From NCBI GenBank assembly GCA_964564595.1, contig CAZMCA010000175.1, positions 1 through 7,258 of the forward strand: a stretch of DNA of 7,258 nt. The letters run 5' to 3'. Shown one piece after another: positions 1 through 6,428 of this stretch. The position numbers and the translations under genes are program-made. This stretch comes from JBEVOS01 sp964564595 (GTDB lineage Bacteria > Pseudomonadota > Alphaproteobacteria > Caulobacterales > Aquidulcibacteraceae). Position 1 is the first letter of the stretch, and the number at the start of each line of letters is the position of its first letter. The notes under the pieces are model-generated. The model was given only the letters and a program-made list of their open reading frames with translations, made no database searches and had not been told where the DNA came from.

Positions 1-651
<651 letters not shown>

Positions 652-653
652 CG

Positions 654-1232
654 ATGAGCCTTGTCATCATCGTCGGCCCGCCCGCCGTCGGCAAAATGAC
701 CGTCGGTCTCGCGCTGCAGAAGCTCACCGGCTTCAAGCTTTTTCACAACCATCTCTCGATCGAACTCGCGCTCAATTTCTTCGAGCCGAGCGAACCCTCG
801 TTCGGCCGCATCGTCGGCACGATCCGGCGCGTGGTGATGGAAGAATTCGCCAAGAGCGACAAAGGCGGGCTGATCTTCACGTTCGTGTGGGCGTTTGAAG
901 ATCCAAGCGATGCAGCCGCGATCCAGCGCTGCGCGGAAATCTTCGCGGCCTATGGCCGGCCGACGTTCTATGTCGAGCTCGAAGCGAGCCAAGCCGAGCG
1001 CGAAAAGCGCAACACGAGCGATCTACGCCTCGCGCACAAGCCATCGAAGCGCGACCTCAGCGCCTCGCACGATCAGCTCGTGAAGTTCGGCTACAAGCAC
1101 AAAGTCAATTCGACCACCGAGATGCGCGCGTTCGACGAATATCTGCGCATCGACAACACAAACCTGGCGCCTGACGACGTGGCCGCCCGCATTCAACGCC
1201 AGTTCAACCTGCCGCTCGCAACGGCTGCGTAG
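654..1232 (+). CDS. Uncharacterised P-loop NTPase (AAA/shikimate-kinase-like small kinase family)
   Basis: A 192-residue soluble protein; substrate unknown. The N-terminus is a beta strand followed by a P-loop, GPPAVGKMT (residues 8-16). The usual Ser/Thr after the GK lysine is Met15, with Thr16 next. Then comes a HNH triplet (31-33) in a KLFHNHLSIEL block, a hydrophobic strand GLIFTFVWAF (72-81), a strand FYVELEA (105-111) like those of nucleoside-kinase folds, a basic stretch NTSDLRLAHKPSKRD (120-134) that could be a lid, and a conserved-looking IDNTN (166-170) near the C-terminus. From memory, similar proteins are annotated in many bacteria only as AAA-family ATPase or kinase. The fold suggests phosphoryl transfer to a small molecule, but that is inference. 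The ATG at 654 is preferred over upstream in-frame starts because those lie inside frmA, and it places the P-loop at the N-terminus as usual. It starts 2 bases after frmA. No signal peptide or membrane segment is seen. Confidence 0.85.
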   Translation: MSLVIIVGPPAVGKMTVGLALQKLTGFKLFHNHLSIELALNFFEPSEPSFGRIVGTIRRVVMEEFAKSDKGGLIFTFVWAFEDPSDAAAIQRCAEIFAAYGRPTFYVELEASQAEREKRNTSDLRLAHKPSKRDLSASHDQLVKFGYKHKVNSTTEMRAFDEYLRIDNTNLAPDDVAARIQRQFNLPLATAA

Positions 1233-1260
1233 AACTGACGGTGCGTGCGGCGGCGTCGGG

Positions 1261-1274
1261 CGCTCGTGAGAGCG
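1261..1274 (+). promoter_or_regulatory. Small hairpin in front of pobA
   Basis: CGCTC and GAGCG form a 5-bp stem closing a GTGA (GNRA-type) loop. The 3' arm runs directly into the pobA ribosome binding site (1274-1280). It could modulate translation of pobA, but a stem this short in GC-rich DNA can arise by chance. The rest of the 52-base gap (1233-1284) shows no recognisable promoter or T-rich terminator. Confidence 0.25.
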
Positions 1275-1280
1275 AGAGGG
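1274..1280 (+). promoter_or_regulatory. Ribosome binding site of pobA
   Basis: GAGAGGG sits 4 bases before the ATG at 1285. It fixes the start, which also gives the family N-terminus MRTQVGIIGAGPAG. Confidence 0.6.
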
Positions 1281-1284
1281 ACAG

Positions 1285-2460
1285 ATGCGCACGCAAGTCG
1301 GGATCATTGGGGCAGGCCCGGCGGGCCTCTTCCTCGCCAACCTGCTGCAGCGGCGCGGGATCGACTGCGTGGTGCTGGAATCCCGCTCGCGCGACTACGT
1401 CGAAGCGCGCATCCGTGCGGGGGTGCTGGAGCAAGGCACGGTCGATCTCATGGACGAAATGGGCCTTGGCGCCCGGATGCACAAAGACGGCCTCCTCCAC
1501 GACGGCACAAAACTCCGCTTCAACGACGCCACACACCGCATCGACTTCAGCGCGCTCACCGGCCGCGCCGTGATGGTCTATGCGCAGCATGAGGTGGTGA
1601 AGGACCTGATTGCCGCGCGGCTCTCGGCGGGCGGCGAGATCTTGTTCGAGACGGAAGTGCTGAGCGTCGAAGAACCGGCCAGCAAGACGCCGCACATACG
1701 TTTCAAACGCAAAGACGGCGCCGTCGAGCGTCTCGATTGCGATTTCGTCGCCGGCTGCGATGGCTTCCACGGCGTCGCCCGCAGCGCGATCCCGGCCGAG
1801 AAGCTGCAGAACTTCGAGCGCGAGTACCCCTTCGCGTGGCTCGGCCTGCTGGCGGAAGCGCCGCCCTGCTCGGAGGAGCTGATCTACGCCAACCACCCGC
1901 GCGGTTTTGCGCTCTTCTCCATGCGCTCGCCCACGGTCACGCGCGCTTACGTGCAAGTCGCGCCCGAGGAGGACGCTGACAATTGGAACGACACGCGCCT
2001 CTGGGACGAACTCGAAGCGCGGCTTGAGTCTTCCGATGCGGAAAAGCTCATCCGCGGCCCGATCCTGCAAAAAGGCGTCACCGCGATGCGCAGCTTCGTG
2101 ACCGAGCCAATGCAGTACGGCCGCCTCTTCCTGGCGGGCGACGCCGCGCACATCGTGCCGCCGACGGGCGCCAAGGGCCTCAACCTCGCGGCGCATGACG
2201 TCTACGTGCTCGCGCAGGGCCTTACGGACTTTTACGCCAACGGCTCCACAACGGGGCTCGATCGCTACTCGGATGTCTGCCTGAAGCGCATCTGGCGCGC
2301 GCAGCACTTTTCCTGGTGGATGACGTCGATGCTGCACAAGTTTCCCGGCGTCTCGGACTACGACGCGCGCCGGCAGCTCGCCGAGCTCGACGCCGTGACC
2401 AGCTCAGAGGCCGGATCGCGGTTTCTGGCGGAGAACTACGCCGGTCTCCCCTTCGGCTAA
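1285..2460 (+). CDS. pobA: 4-hydroxybenzoate 3-monooxygenase (p-hydroxybenzoate hydroxylase)
   Basis: Flavoprotein hydroxylase of group A: 4-hydroxybenzoate + NAD(P)H + O2 gives protocatechuate, the entry to the beta-ketoadipate pathway. At 391 residues it nearly matches the 394-residue Pseudomonas enzyme and aligns with almost no gaps. Seen: the FAD dinucleotide motif GAGPAG (9-14), Arg44 in RIRAG, the DG motif CDGFHG (158-163), and GDAAHIVPPTGAKGLN (285-300). Substrate and catalytic residues known from the Pseudomonas protein occur at identical numbers: Tyr201, Ser212, Arg214, Tyr222, Pro293 and Tyr385. The coenzyme helix differs: positions 33-34, Arg-Gln in Pseudomonas, are Ser-Arg here, while Tyr38 is kept, so the NADPH/NADH preference cannot be read off. 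No pobR-type regulator and no protocatechuate genes are in the window. It follows the P-loop gene by 52 bases and precedes moaA by 41. Identification is secure. Confidence 0.98.
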   Translation: MRTQVGIIGAGPAGLFLANLLQRRGIDCVVLESRSRDYVEARIRAGVLEQGTVDLMDEMGLGARMHKDGLLHDGTKLRFNDATHRIDFSALTGRAVMVYAQHEVVKDLIAARLSAGGEILFETEVLSVEEPASKTPHIRFKRKDGAVERLDCDFVAGCDGFHGVARSAIPAEKLQNFEREYPFAWLGLLAEAPPCSEELIYANHPRGFALFSMRSPTVTRAYVQVAPEEDADNWNDTRLWDELEARLESSDAEKLIRGPILQKGVTAMRSFVTEPMQYGRLFLAGDAAHIVPPTGAKGLNLAAHDVYVLAQGLTDFYANGSTTGLDRYSDVCLKRIWRAQHFSWWMTSMLHKFPGVSDYDARRQLAELDAVTSSEAGSRFLAENYAGLPFG

Positions 2461-2465
2461 CGCGG

Positions 2466-2494
2466 TTTTCGGGGCGCCCCGAAGCGGGTAAACT
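2466..2494 (+). promoter_or_regulatory. Possible promoter for a leaderless moaA transcript
   Basis: TTTTCG (2466-2471) and TAAACT (2489-2494) are separated by 17 bases, matching TTGACA and TATAAT at only 3/6 and 4/6 positions. If used, transcription would begin at or next to the moaA ATG at 2502, which fits the absence of a Shine-Dalgarno sequence there. The palindrome at 2468-2483 overlaps the -35-like element and spacer, as an operator might. The match is weak and this is a speculative reading. Confidence 0.2.
2468..2483. repeat. Perfect 16-bp palindrome between pobA and moaA
   Basis: TTCGGGGCGCCCCGAA reads identically on both strands and fills the middle of the 41-base gap. As RNA it could fold as a 6-bp stem with a GCGC loop. 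It has no T-tract on the exit side of either strand (the run of four T lies upstream on + and becomes A's after the hairpin on -), so it does not look like an intrinsic terminator. Its symmetry suits a dimeric regulator or a transcript-stability hairpin; neither is shown. Confidence 0.5.
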
Positions 2495-2501
2495 GACCGG
2501 A

Positions 2502-3509
2502 ATGGCATCCCCGCCGCCCCTCCTGGTCGATAGCTTCGCTCGCCCGATCACGTATCTGCGCGTCTCGGTCACGGACCGGTGCGACCTCCGCTGCGTCTAC
2601 TGCATGGCGGAAAACCAGACGTTCCTCCCGAAAGCCGACGTGCTGACGCTCGAAGAGCTTGACCGGCTCTGTTCGGCGTTCGTCGCGCGCGGCGTGCGCA
2701 AGCTGCGCCTCACCGGCGGCGAGCCGCTCGTGCGCAAGAATTTCATGTGGCTGGTCGAGCGGCTGGCGCGCCATCTCGAAACCGGCGCGCTCGAAGAACT
2801 TACGCTGACCACCAATGGCGTCGCGCTCAAGACGTTTGCGGCGCAGCTCGCACAAGCGGGCGTCAAGCGCATCAACGTGTCGCTCGATACTCTCGACGAA
2901 GCGAAGTTCGCGCGCATCGCGCGCCGCGCAAAGCTGAGCGCCGTGCTCGATGGCGTCGCCGCCGCAAAGGACGCGGGCATCGCGATCAAGATCAACACGG
3001 TCGCGCTCAAGGACGAGAACCGCGCCGAGATCCCGGCGCTGATTCAGTGGGCGCATGGCGAAGGCCACGATCTTTGCCTCATCGAAGCCATGCCCGTCGG
3101 TGAGATCGGCGTCGATCGGTATGACCAGTACGTCTCGCTCGCGGACGTGCGGCGCGATCTAGAGAGCTTCTGGCGGCTGACGGATTTGCCTGACCGCACC
3201 GGCGGCCCCGCGCGTTACGCGCGCGTCGAAGAAACCGGCGGGCGCCTGGGGTTCATCACGCCGATGAGCCACAATTTCTGCGAAAGCTGCAACCGCGTGC
3301 GCGTGACGTGCACCGGCACGCTCTTCATGTGCCTTGGGCAAGACGACGCGGTCGATCTGCGCGCCCCGCTCCGGGCCGACGAAACGGACGAAGCGCTCAA
3401 CGCCGCGATCGACCAAGGCCTGCGTCTCAAACCCAAGGGCCATGACTTTGTGATCGAGCGCCAACGCCCGGCCGCCGTCGCGCGCTCGATGGCGACGACG
3501 GGCGGCTGA
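2502..3509 (+). CDS. moaA: GTP 3',8-cyclase MoaA (radical SAM, Moco biosynthesis step 1)
   Basis: Radical SAM enzyme that cyclises GTP to 3',8-cyclo-7,8-dihydro-GTP, the first step of Moco synthesis. It has 335 residues, the usual length. The N-terminal [4Fe-4S] site is Cys27, Cys31 and Cys34 in CDLRCVYC; the SAM-binding GGEP is at 72-75; the second, substrate-binding cluster is Cys260, Cys263 and Cys277 in the NFCESCNRVR block. The protein ends in Gly-Gly (334-335), the conserved tail that reaches into the active site. The frame is open upstream into pobA, but ATG 2502 gives the family N-terminus (a short lead before DSFARPITYLRVSVTDRC) and lies outside pobA. No Shine-Dalgarno sequence is visible before it. 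The stop shares one base with the start of moaD. First gene of the Moco operon; all key residues are present. Confidence 0.98.
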   Translation: MASPPPLLVDSFARPITYLRVSVTDRCDLRCVYCMAENQTFLPKADVLTLEELDRLCSAFVARGVRKLRLTGGEPLVRKNFMWLVERLARHLETGALEELTLTTNGVALKTFAAQLAQAGVKRINVSLDTLDEAKFARIARRAKLSAVLDGVAAAKDAGIAIKINTVALKDENRAEIPALIQWAHGEGHDLCLIEAMPVGEIGVDRYDQYVSLADVRRDLESFWRLTDLPDRTGGPARYARVEETGGRLGFITPMSHNFCESCNRVRVTCTGTLFMCLGQDDAVDLRAPLRADETDEALNAAIDQGLRLKPKGHDFVIERQRPAAVARSMATTGG

Positions 3510-3751
3510 TGCGCGTGCTGTTCTTCGGGCGCCTCGCGGAGATCGCGGGCGGGCGCGAACGCAGCGCGCCCGATAGCGTTACGAGTTTAGGTGCGTTGAT
3601 CGCACATCTGACGCAGGCGGATGCAACGCTCGGCGAGGCGCTCGCGGGCAAAGGCGTGCGCGCCGCGGTGAACAAGACGATTGTGACGGGCGATGCGCCG
3701 CTGAAGTCGGGCGACGAGATCGCGTTTATGCCGCCGCTGAGCGGAGGCTGA
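3509..3751 (+). CDS. moaD: Molybdopterin synthase sulfur-carrier subunit MoaD
   Basis: An 80-residue ubiquitin-fold protein, the small subunit of molybdopterin synthase. Its C-terminal glycine is adenylylated (normally by MoeB) and thiocarboxylated, and it delivers the dithiolene sulfurs to cyclic pyranopterin monophosphate in MoaE. Seen: the N-terminal strand MRVLFFGRLAEIAG, the block VRAAVNKTIV in the middle, SGDEIAFMPPLSGG at the end, and the obligatory terminal Gly-Gly (79-80). The start ATG overlaps the moaA stop by one base (TGATG), so coupling is expected. No activating enzyme is encoded in the window and must be elsewhere. Confidence 0.96.
   Translation: MRVLFFGRLAEIAGGRERSAPDSVTSLGALIAHLTQADATLGEALAGKGVRAAVNKTIVTGDAPLKSGDEIAFMPPLSGG
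3743..3747 (+). promoter_or_regulatory. Ribosome binding site of moaE inside the moaD Gly-Gly codons
   Basis: GGAGG, a perfect Shine-Dalgarno core, is formed by the last two sense codons of moaD (GGA GGC, the functional Gly-Gly tail). It lies 5 bases before the moaE ATG at 3753, so the same bases serve both as a catalytic tail codon pair and as the initiation signal of the partner subunit. Confidence 0.7.
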
Positions 3752-3752
3752 G

Positions 3753-4196
3753 ATGAGCGTCTCCATCCAAGCGCGCGCCTTCGATATTGCGGCCGAACTC
3801 GCGGCGCTTGAGGCAAGTGGCGCAGGCGCGGTCGCAAGCTTCGTCGGCCTCGTGCGCGGCGGCGATGACCTCGTCGCGCTTGAATTGGAGCACTATCCCG
3901 GCTTCACCGAAGCGGAGATCGCGCGGATCGAGGCGGCGGCGCGCGCGCGCTTCGACCTGATCGACACACGCATTGTGCACCGCTACGGCGCGATGAAGCC
4001 GGGCGAGGCGATCGTGCTGGTGGCCGCCAGCTCCAAGCACCGGCGCGATGCGCTGCTGGCCGTCGATTTCTTGATGGACTATCTCAAGACCGACGCGCCG
4101 TTCTGGAAGCGCGAAATCCGCGCCGATGGCGCCCAATGGATCGAGCCGCGCGCCGACGACCGCGTCGCGCGCGCAGCCTGGGAGACTAAGACATGA
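3753..4196 (+). CDS. moaE: Molybdopterin synthase catalytic subunit MoaE
   Basis: Large subunit (147 residues) of molybdopterin synthase, a MoaD2-MoaE2 heterotetramer that converts cyclic pyranopterin monophosphate to molybdopterin. Seen: SFVGLVRG (29-36) with the conserved Arg35, LEHYPGFTEAEI (45-56), IVHRYGAMKPGE (74-85), the active-site KHRRDA (95-100), and the signature MDYLKTDAPFWKRE (108-121), whose Lys112 and Lys119 correspond to the two catalytic lysines of the E. coli enzyme. The loop after VRG is a few residues shorter than in E. coli. It starts one base after the moaD stop and overlaps moaB by 4 bases (ATGA). All key residues are present. Confidence 0.97.
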   Translation: MSVSIQARAFDIAAELAALEASGAGAVASFVGLVRGGDDLVALELEHYPGFTEAEIARIEAAARARFDLIDTRIVHRYGAMKPGEAIVLVAASSKHRRDALLAVDFLMDYLKTDAPFWKREIRADGAQWIEPRADDRVARAAWETKT

Positions 4197-4747
4197 CAAC
4201 CGTAATCCCCGCGCCCGGCGGCAAGATCGACGAAGGCCGCCCGTTCACGCAGGTGCGCATCGCTGTGATGACCGTCTCCGACACGCGCGATGAGGAGAGC
4301 GACACGTCCGGCCAAGTGCTCGCTGACCGGATCAAGAACGATGGCCATGTCGTCGCCGCGCGCGCGTGGGTGAAGGACGACGTGAAGGACATCCAGGCAC
4401 AAGCGAAAGCATGGATTGCGGACCCGCAAATCGACGTGATCATCTCCACCGGCGGCACCGGCATCACCGGCCGGGACGTAACGCCGGAAGCGCTGCGCCC
4501 GCTGTTCGAAAAGGAGATCGACGGCTTCAACGTGGTTTGGCACCTGGTGAGCTATCAGAGCGTTGGGCTTTCAACGCTCCAATCGCGCGCCTGCGCGGGC
4601 CTTGCGAACGCGACGTTCATCTTCGCCCTGCCCGGCTCGAACGGCGCCTGCCGCGATGGCTGGGACAAGGTGATCAAGTGGCAGCTCGATAGCCGGCACA
4701 TGCCCTGCAACATGGTCGAGCTCATGCCGCGCCTGAACGAGAAGTGA
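4193..4747 (+). CDS. moaB: MoaB/MogA-family molybdopterin adenylyltransferase-like protein
   Basis: A 184-residue protein of the MogA/MoaB fold. MogA-type members adenylylate molybdopterin before molybdate insertion; in bacteria lacking mogA, MoaB is thought to do this. E. coli MoaB itself was reported inactive, so activity here is inferred. Seen: VRIAVMTVSDTRD (21-33), the pterin-binding STGGTG (85-90), the conserved Asp95 in GRDVTPEA, STLQSRA (127-133), characteristic of MoaB, and ALPGSNGACRDGWD (145-158). A lead of about 20 residues precedes the first strand, as is common in MoaB. The start is fixed by ATGA overlap with moaE and by GGGAG at 4180-4184, 8 bases upstream. It is followed by moaC after one base. 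No separate mogA is in the window, consistent with MoaB serving this operon. Confidence 0.93.
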   Translation: MTTVIPAPGGKIDEGRPFTQVRIAVMTVSDTRDEESDTSGQVLADRIKNDGHVVAARAWVKDDVKDIQAQAKAWIADPQIDVIISTGGTGITGRDVTPEALRPLFEKEIDGFNVVWHLVSYQSVGLSTLQSRACAGLANATFIFALPGSNGACRDGWDKVIKWQLDSRHMPCNMVELMPRLNEK

Positions 4748-4748
4748 G

Positions 4749-5222
4749 ATGACCCCGAAGCTCACGCATCTCGACGAATACGGCCGCGCCCGCATGGTGG
4801 ACGTGTCGGGCAAGGACATCACCGCGCGCGAAGCAATTGCATCGGGCCGCGTGCGCATGAGCGCAGAGGCGCTTGCACTCGTCGTCGCCGGCGATTCCAA
4901 GAAGGGCGATGTGCGCGCCGCCGCCGAGCTTGCAGGCGTCATGGCGGCCAAGCGCACAGCTGAGCTTATCCCCCTCTGCCATCAACTGCCGCTCTCTAGT
5001 GTGAAGGTCGAGATCGCGCCGCAGGACGGCGCAATCGGCGTGACGGCGCGGGTGAAGACGAACGCGCAGACGGGCGTCGAGATGGAGGCGCTGACGGCAG
5101 TCTCCGTCGCGTGCCTCACGATCTACGACATGCTGAAGGCCATCGACCGCGCAATGGTGATCGAGGCGGTCCGCCTCGAAGAAAAACGCGGCGGCGCCTC
5201 CGGCGAATACGTCCGTGGCTGA
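4749..5222 (+). CDS. moaC: Cyclic pyranopterin monophosphate synthase MoaC
   Basis: Acts directly after MoaA, rearranging 3',8-cyclo-7,8-dihydro-GTP to cyclic pyranopterin monophosphate. It has 157 residues, close to the 161 of E. coli, and is a hexamer in the family. Seen: LTHLDEYGRARMVDVSGK (5-22), SKKGDV (50-55) with the catalytic-site Lys52, the hallmark AELIPLCHQLPL (71-82) with His78, and TGVEMEALTAVSV (108-120) followed by TIYDMLKAID (124-133), whose Asp127 and Lys130 match the essential E. coli Asp128 and Lys131. The start is one base after the moaB stop; only a weak GAGAAG precedes it, so translation probably relies on coupling. The 3' end overlaps moeA by 8 bases. It is separated from moaA by three genes, although the two act consecutively. 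Confidence 0.97.
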   Translation: MTPKLTHLDEYGRARMVDVSGKDITAREAIASGRVRMSAEALALVVAGDSKKGDVRAAAELAGVMAAKRTAELIPLCHQLPLSSVKVEIAPQDGAIGVTARVKTNAQTGVEMEALTAVSVACLTIYDMLKAIDRAMVIEAVRLEEKRGGASGEYVRG

Positions 5223-6426
5223 TAGCGTCCTGCGCAACGCCAGCGTCGCGGACGCGCGCACGCACATGCTGGCGCAGATCGCGCCGCTAGCGATTGAAGA
5301 TGTGGCGCTGCTGGAAGCGGCCGGACGTGTGCTTGTCGAACCTATCGTCGCCAAGCGCGATCAGCCGCCCTTCTCCGCATCGTCGATGGACGGCTACGCG
5401 CTGCGGAGCGCGGATGCGCCGGGTGCGCTCAAGGTCACCGGAGAATCGAGCGCGGGCGCCGGATTTGCGGGCGCGCTGAAGGCCGGCCAAGCAACGCGCA
5501 TCTTCACCGGCGCGCCGATGCCGGAGGGCGCCGACGCCGTTGTGATCCAGGAAGACGTGACGCGGGACGGCGACACGATCACCGTTCCCGCCGCGCCTGT
5601 CGGCGACAATGTCCGCCTGCAGGGCATCGACTTCAAAGCGGGCGCAACGTTGCTGACGCCCGGCGTGCTGCTCGACGGCATTGCGCTCTCGCTCGTGGCC
5701 GCGGCCGGCGCGCCGCACGTGCGTGTGCGCAAACGTCCGCGTATCGCGATCCTTTCCACGGGCGATGAGATCGTCGCCCCCGGCGGCAGCCCCGGCCCGC
5801 ATCAGATTTTCGACTCCGTCAGCTTCGGCCTCATCCCACTGATCGCCCGCTGGGGCGGCGCCGGTACGCGGCTAAACGCGCGCGGCGACGACATCGGCGA
5901 ACTCGCAGCCGCGGCGCGCGAAGGGATGGCCGCGCACGACCTCCTCGTGACGATCGGCGGCGCGAGCGTGGGCGACCGCGACATCGTCAAACCCGCGCTC
6001 GGCACGCTTGGCGTCGCGCTCCACGTCGAGCGTGCGAATGTGCGCCCCGGCAAACCGGTATGGTTTGGCCAAGGCGAGATCGGCCGTGTTCTTGGCCTGC
6101 CTGGCAATCCGGCATCCGCGCTCGTGTGCGCGCACCTGTTCCTGAAACCGATCATCGCAACGTTCGTAGGCGCCGATCCAAGCGTGCGCTTCGTGCGCGC
6201 CGCGCTGGCGAGCGATCTGCCAAAAAATGGCGGGCGCGAACACTATCTGCGCGCACGGCTTGATGTGACGGAGCAAGGCGCGCTGCGCGTCGCACCGTTC
6301 GAGTCGCAGGACTCCTCTCTGCTCTCGGTGTTTCGCGACGCAGACGCTTTGGTGCGCTTGCCAGCAAATGCGCCAGCGCAGGCGGCGGGCGCGCTGGTGG
6401 ACGTGCTGCCGCTCAATCGCGCATAG
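5215..6426 (+). CDS. moeA: Molybdopterin molybdenumtransferase MoeA
   Basis: Inserts molybdate into adenylylated molybdopterin to give Moco. It has 403 residues, a normal bacterial length. Order: MoeA N-terminal domain with SSMDGYA (56-62), the TGAPMPEGADAVV block (98-110), the MogA-like domain with STGDEIV (181-187), TIGGASVGDRDIVK (246-259), RPGKPVWFG (277-285) and LPGNPASA (295-302), then the beta-barrel C-terminal domain (about 325-403). I chose the GTG at 5215, which overlaps the moaC stop by 8 bases, because it gives a typical N-terminal helix and no ATG precedes the conserved domain at a suitable distance; the next Met is residue 18. No clear Shine-Dalgarno sequence is visible, so coupled initiation is likely. 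The family is certain; the exact start is less so. Confidence 0.96.
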   Translation: MADSVLRNASVADARTHMLAQIAPLAIEDVALLEAAGRVLVEPIVAKRDQPPFSASSMDGYALRSADAPGALKVTGESSAGAGFAGALKAGQATRIFTGAPMPEGADAVVIQEDVTRDGDTITVPAAPVGDNVRLQGIDFKAGATLLTPGVLLDGIALSLVAAAGAPHVRVRKRPRIAILSTGDEIVAPGGSPGPHQIFDSVSFGLIPLIARWGGAGTRLNARGDDIGELAAAAREGMAAHDLLVTIGGASVGDRDIVKPALGTLGVALHVERANVRPGKPVWFGQGEIGRVLGLPGNPASALVCAHLFLKPIIATFVGADPSVRFVRAALASDLPKNGGREHYLRARLDVTEQGALRVAPFESQDSSLLSVFRDADALVRLPANAPAQAAGALVDVLPLNRA

Positions 6427-6428
6427 CC

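Noticed and set aside
1204..2337. Long open frame of 377 codons on the - strand opposite pobA
   Set aside because: It is the antisense shadow of a fully conserved pobA. In DNA this GC-rich, stop codons are rare on the opposite strand; the translation is Arg/His/Ala-rich low-complexity and resembles no protein I know.
2316..2501. N-terminal extension of moaA by 62 codons into pobA
   Set aside because: The frame is open, but these residues are an out-of-frame reading of the conserved pobA C-terminus, and MoaA proteins start close to ATG 2502.
2461..2501. Moco riboswitch ahead of moaA
   Set aside because: The gap is 41 bases, much shorter than the known Moco aptamer of over 100 bases, and only a simple palindrome is present.
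3282..3332. Extra Cys270 between the cluster cysteines of MoaA
   Set aside because: A Cys in the CNRVRVTCTGTLFMC block is, as far as I recall, common in proteobacterial MoaA; the three expected ligands are present, so it is not a new cluster.
5950..5991. Ile in TIGGASVGD of MoeA where E. coli has Ser (TSGGVSVG)
   Set aside because: This position varies among MoeA proteins, especially in Alphaproteobacteria as I recall, and the GG and SVGD parts are intact; not a sign of lost function.
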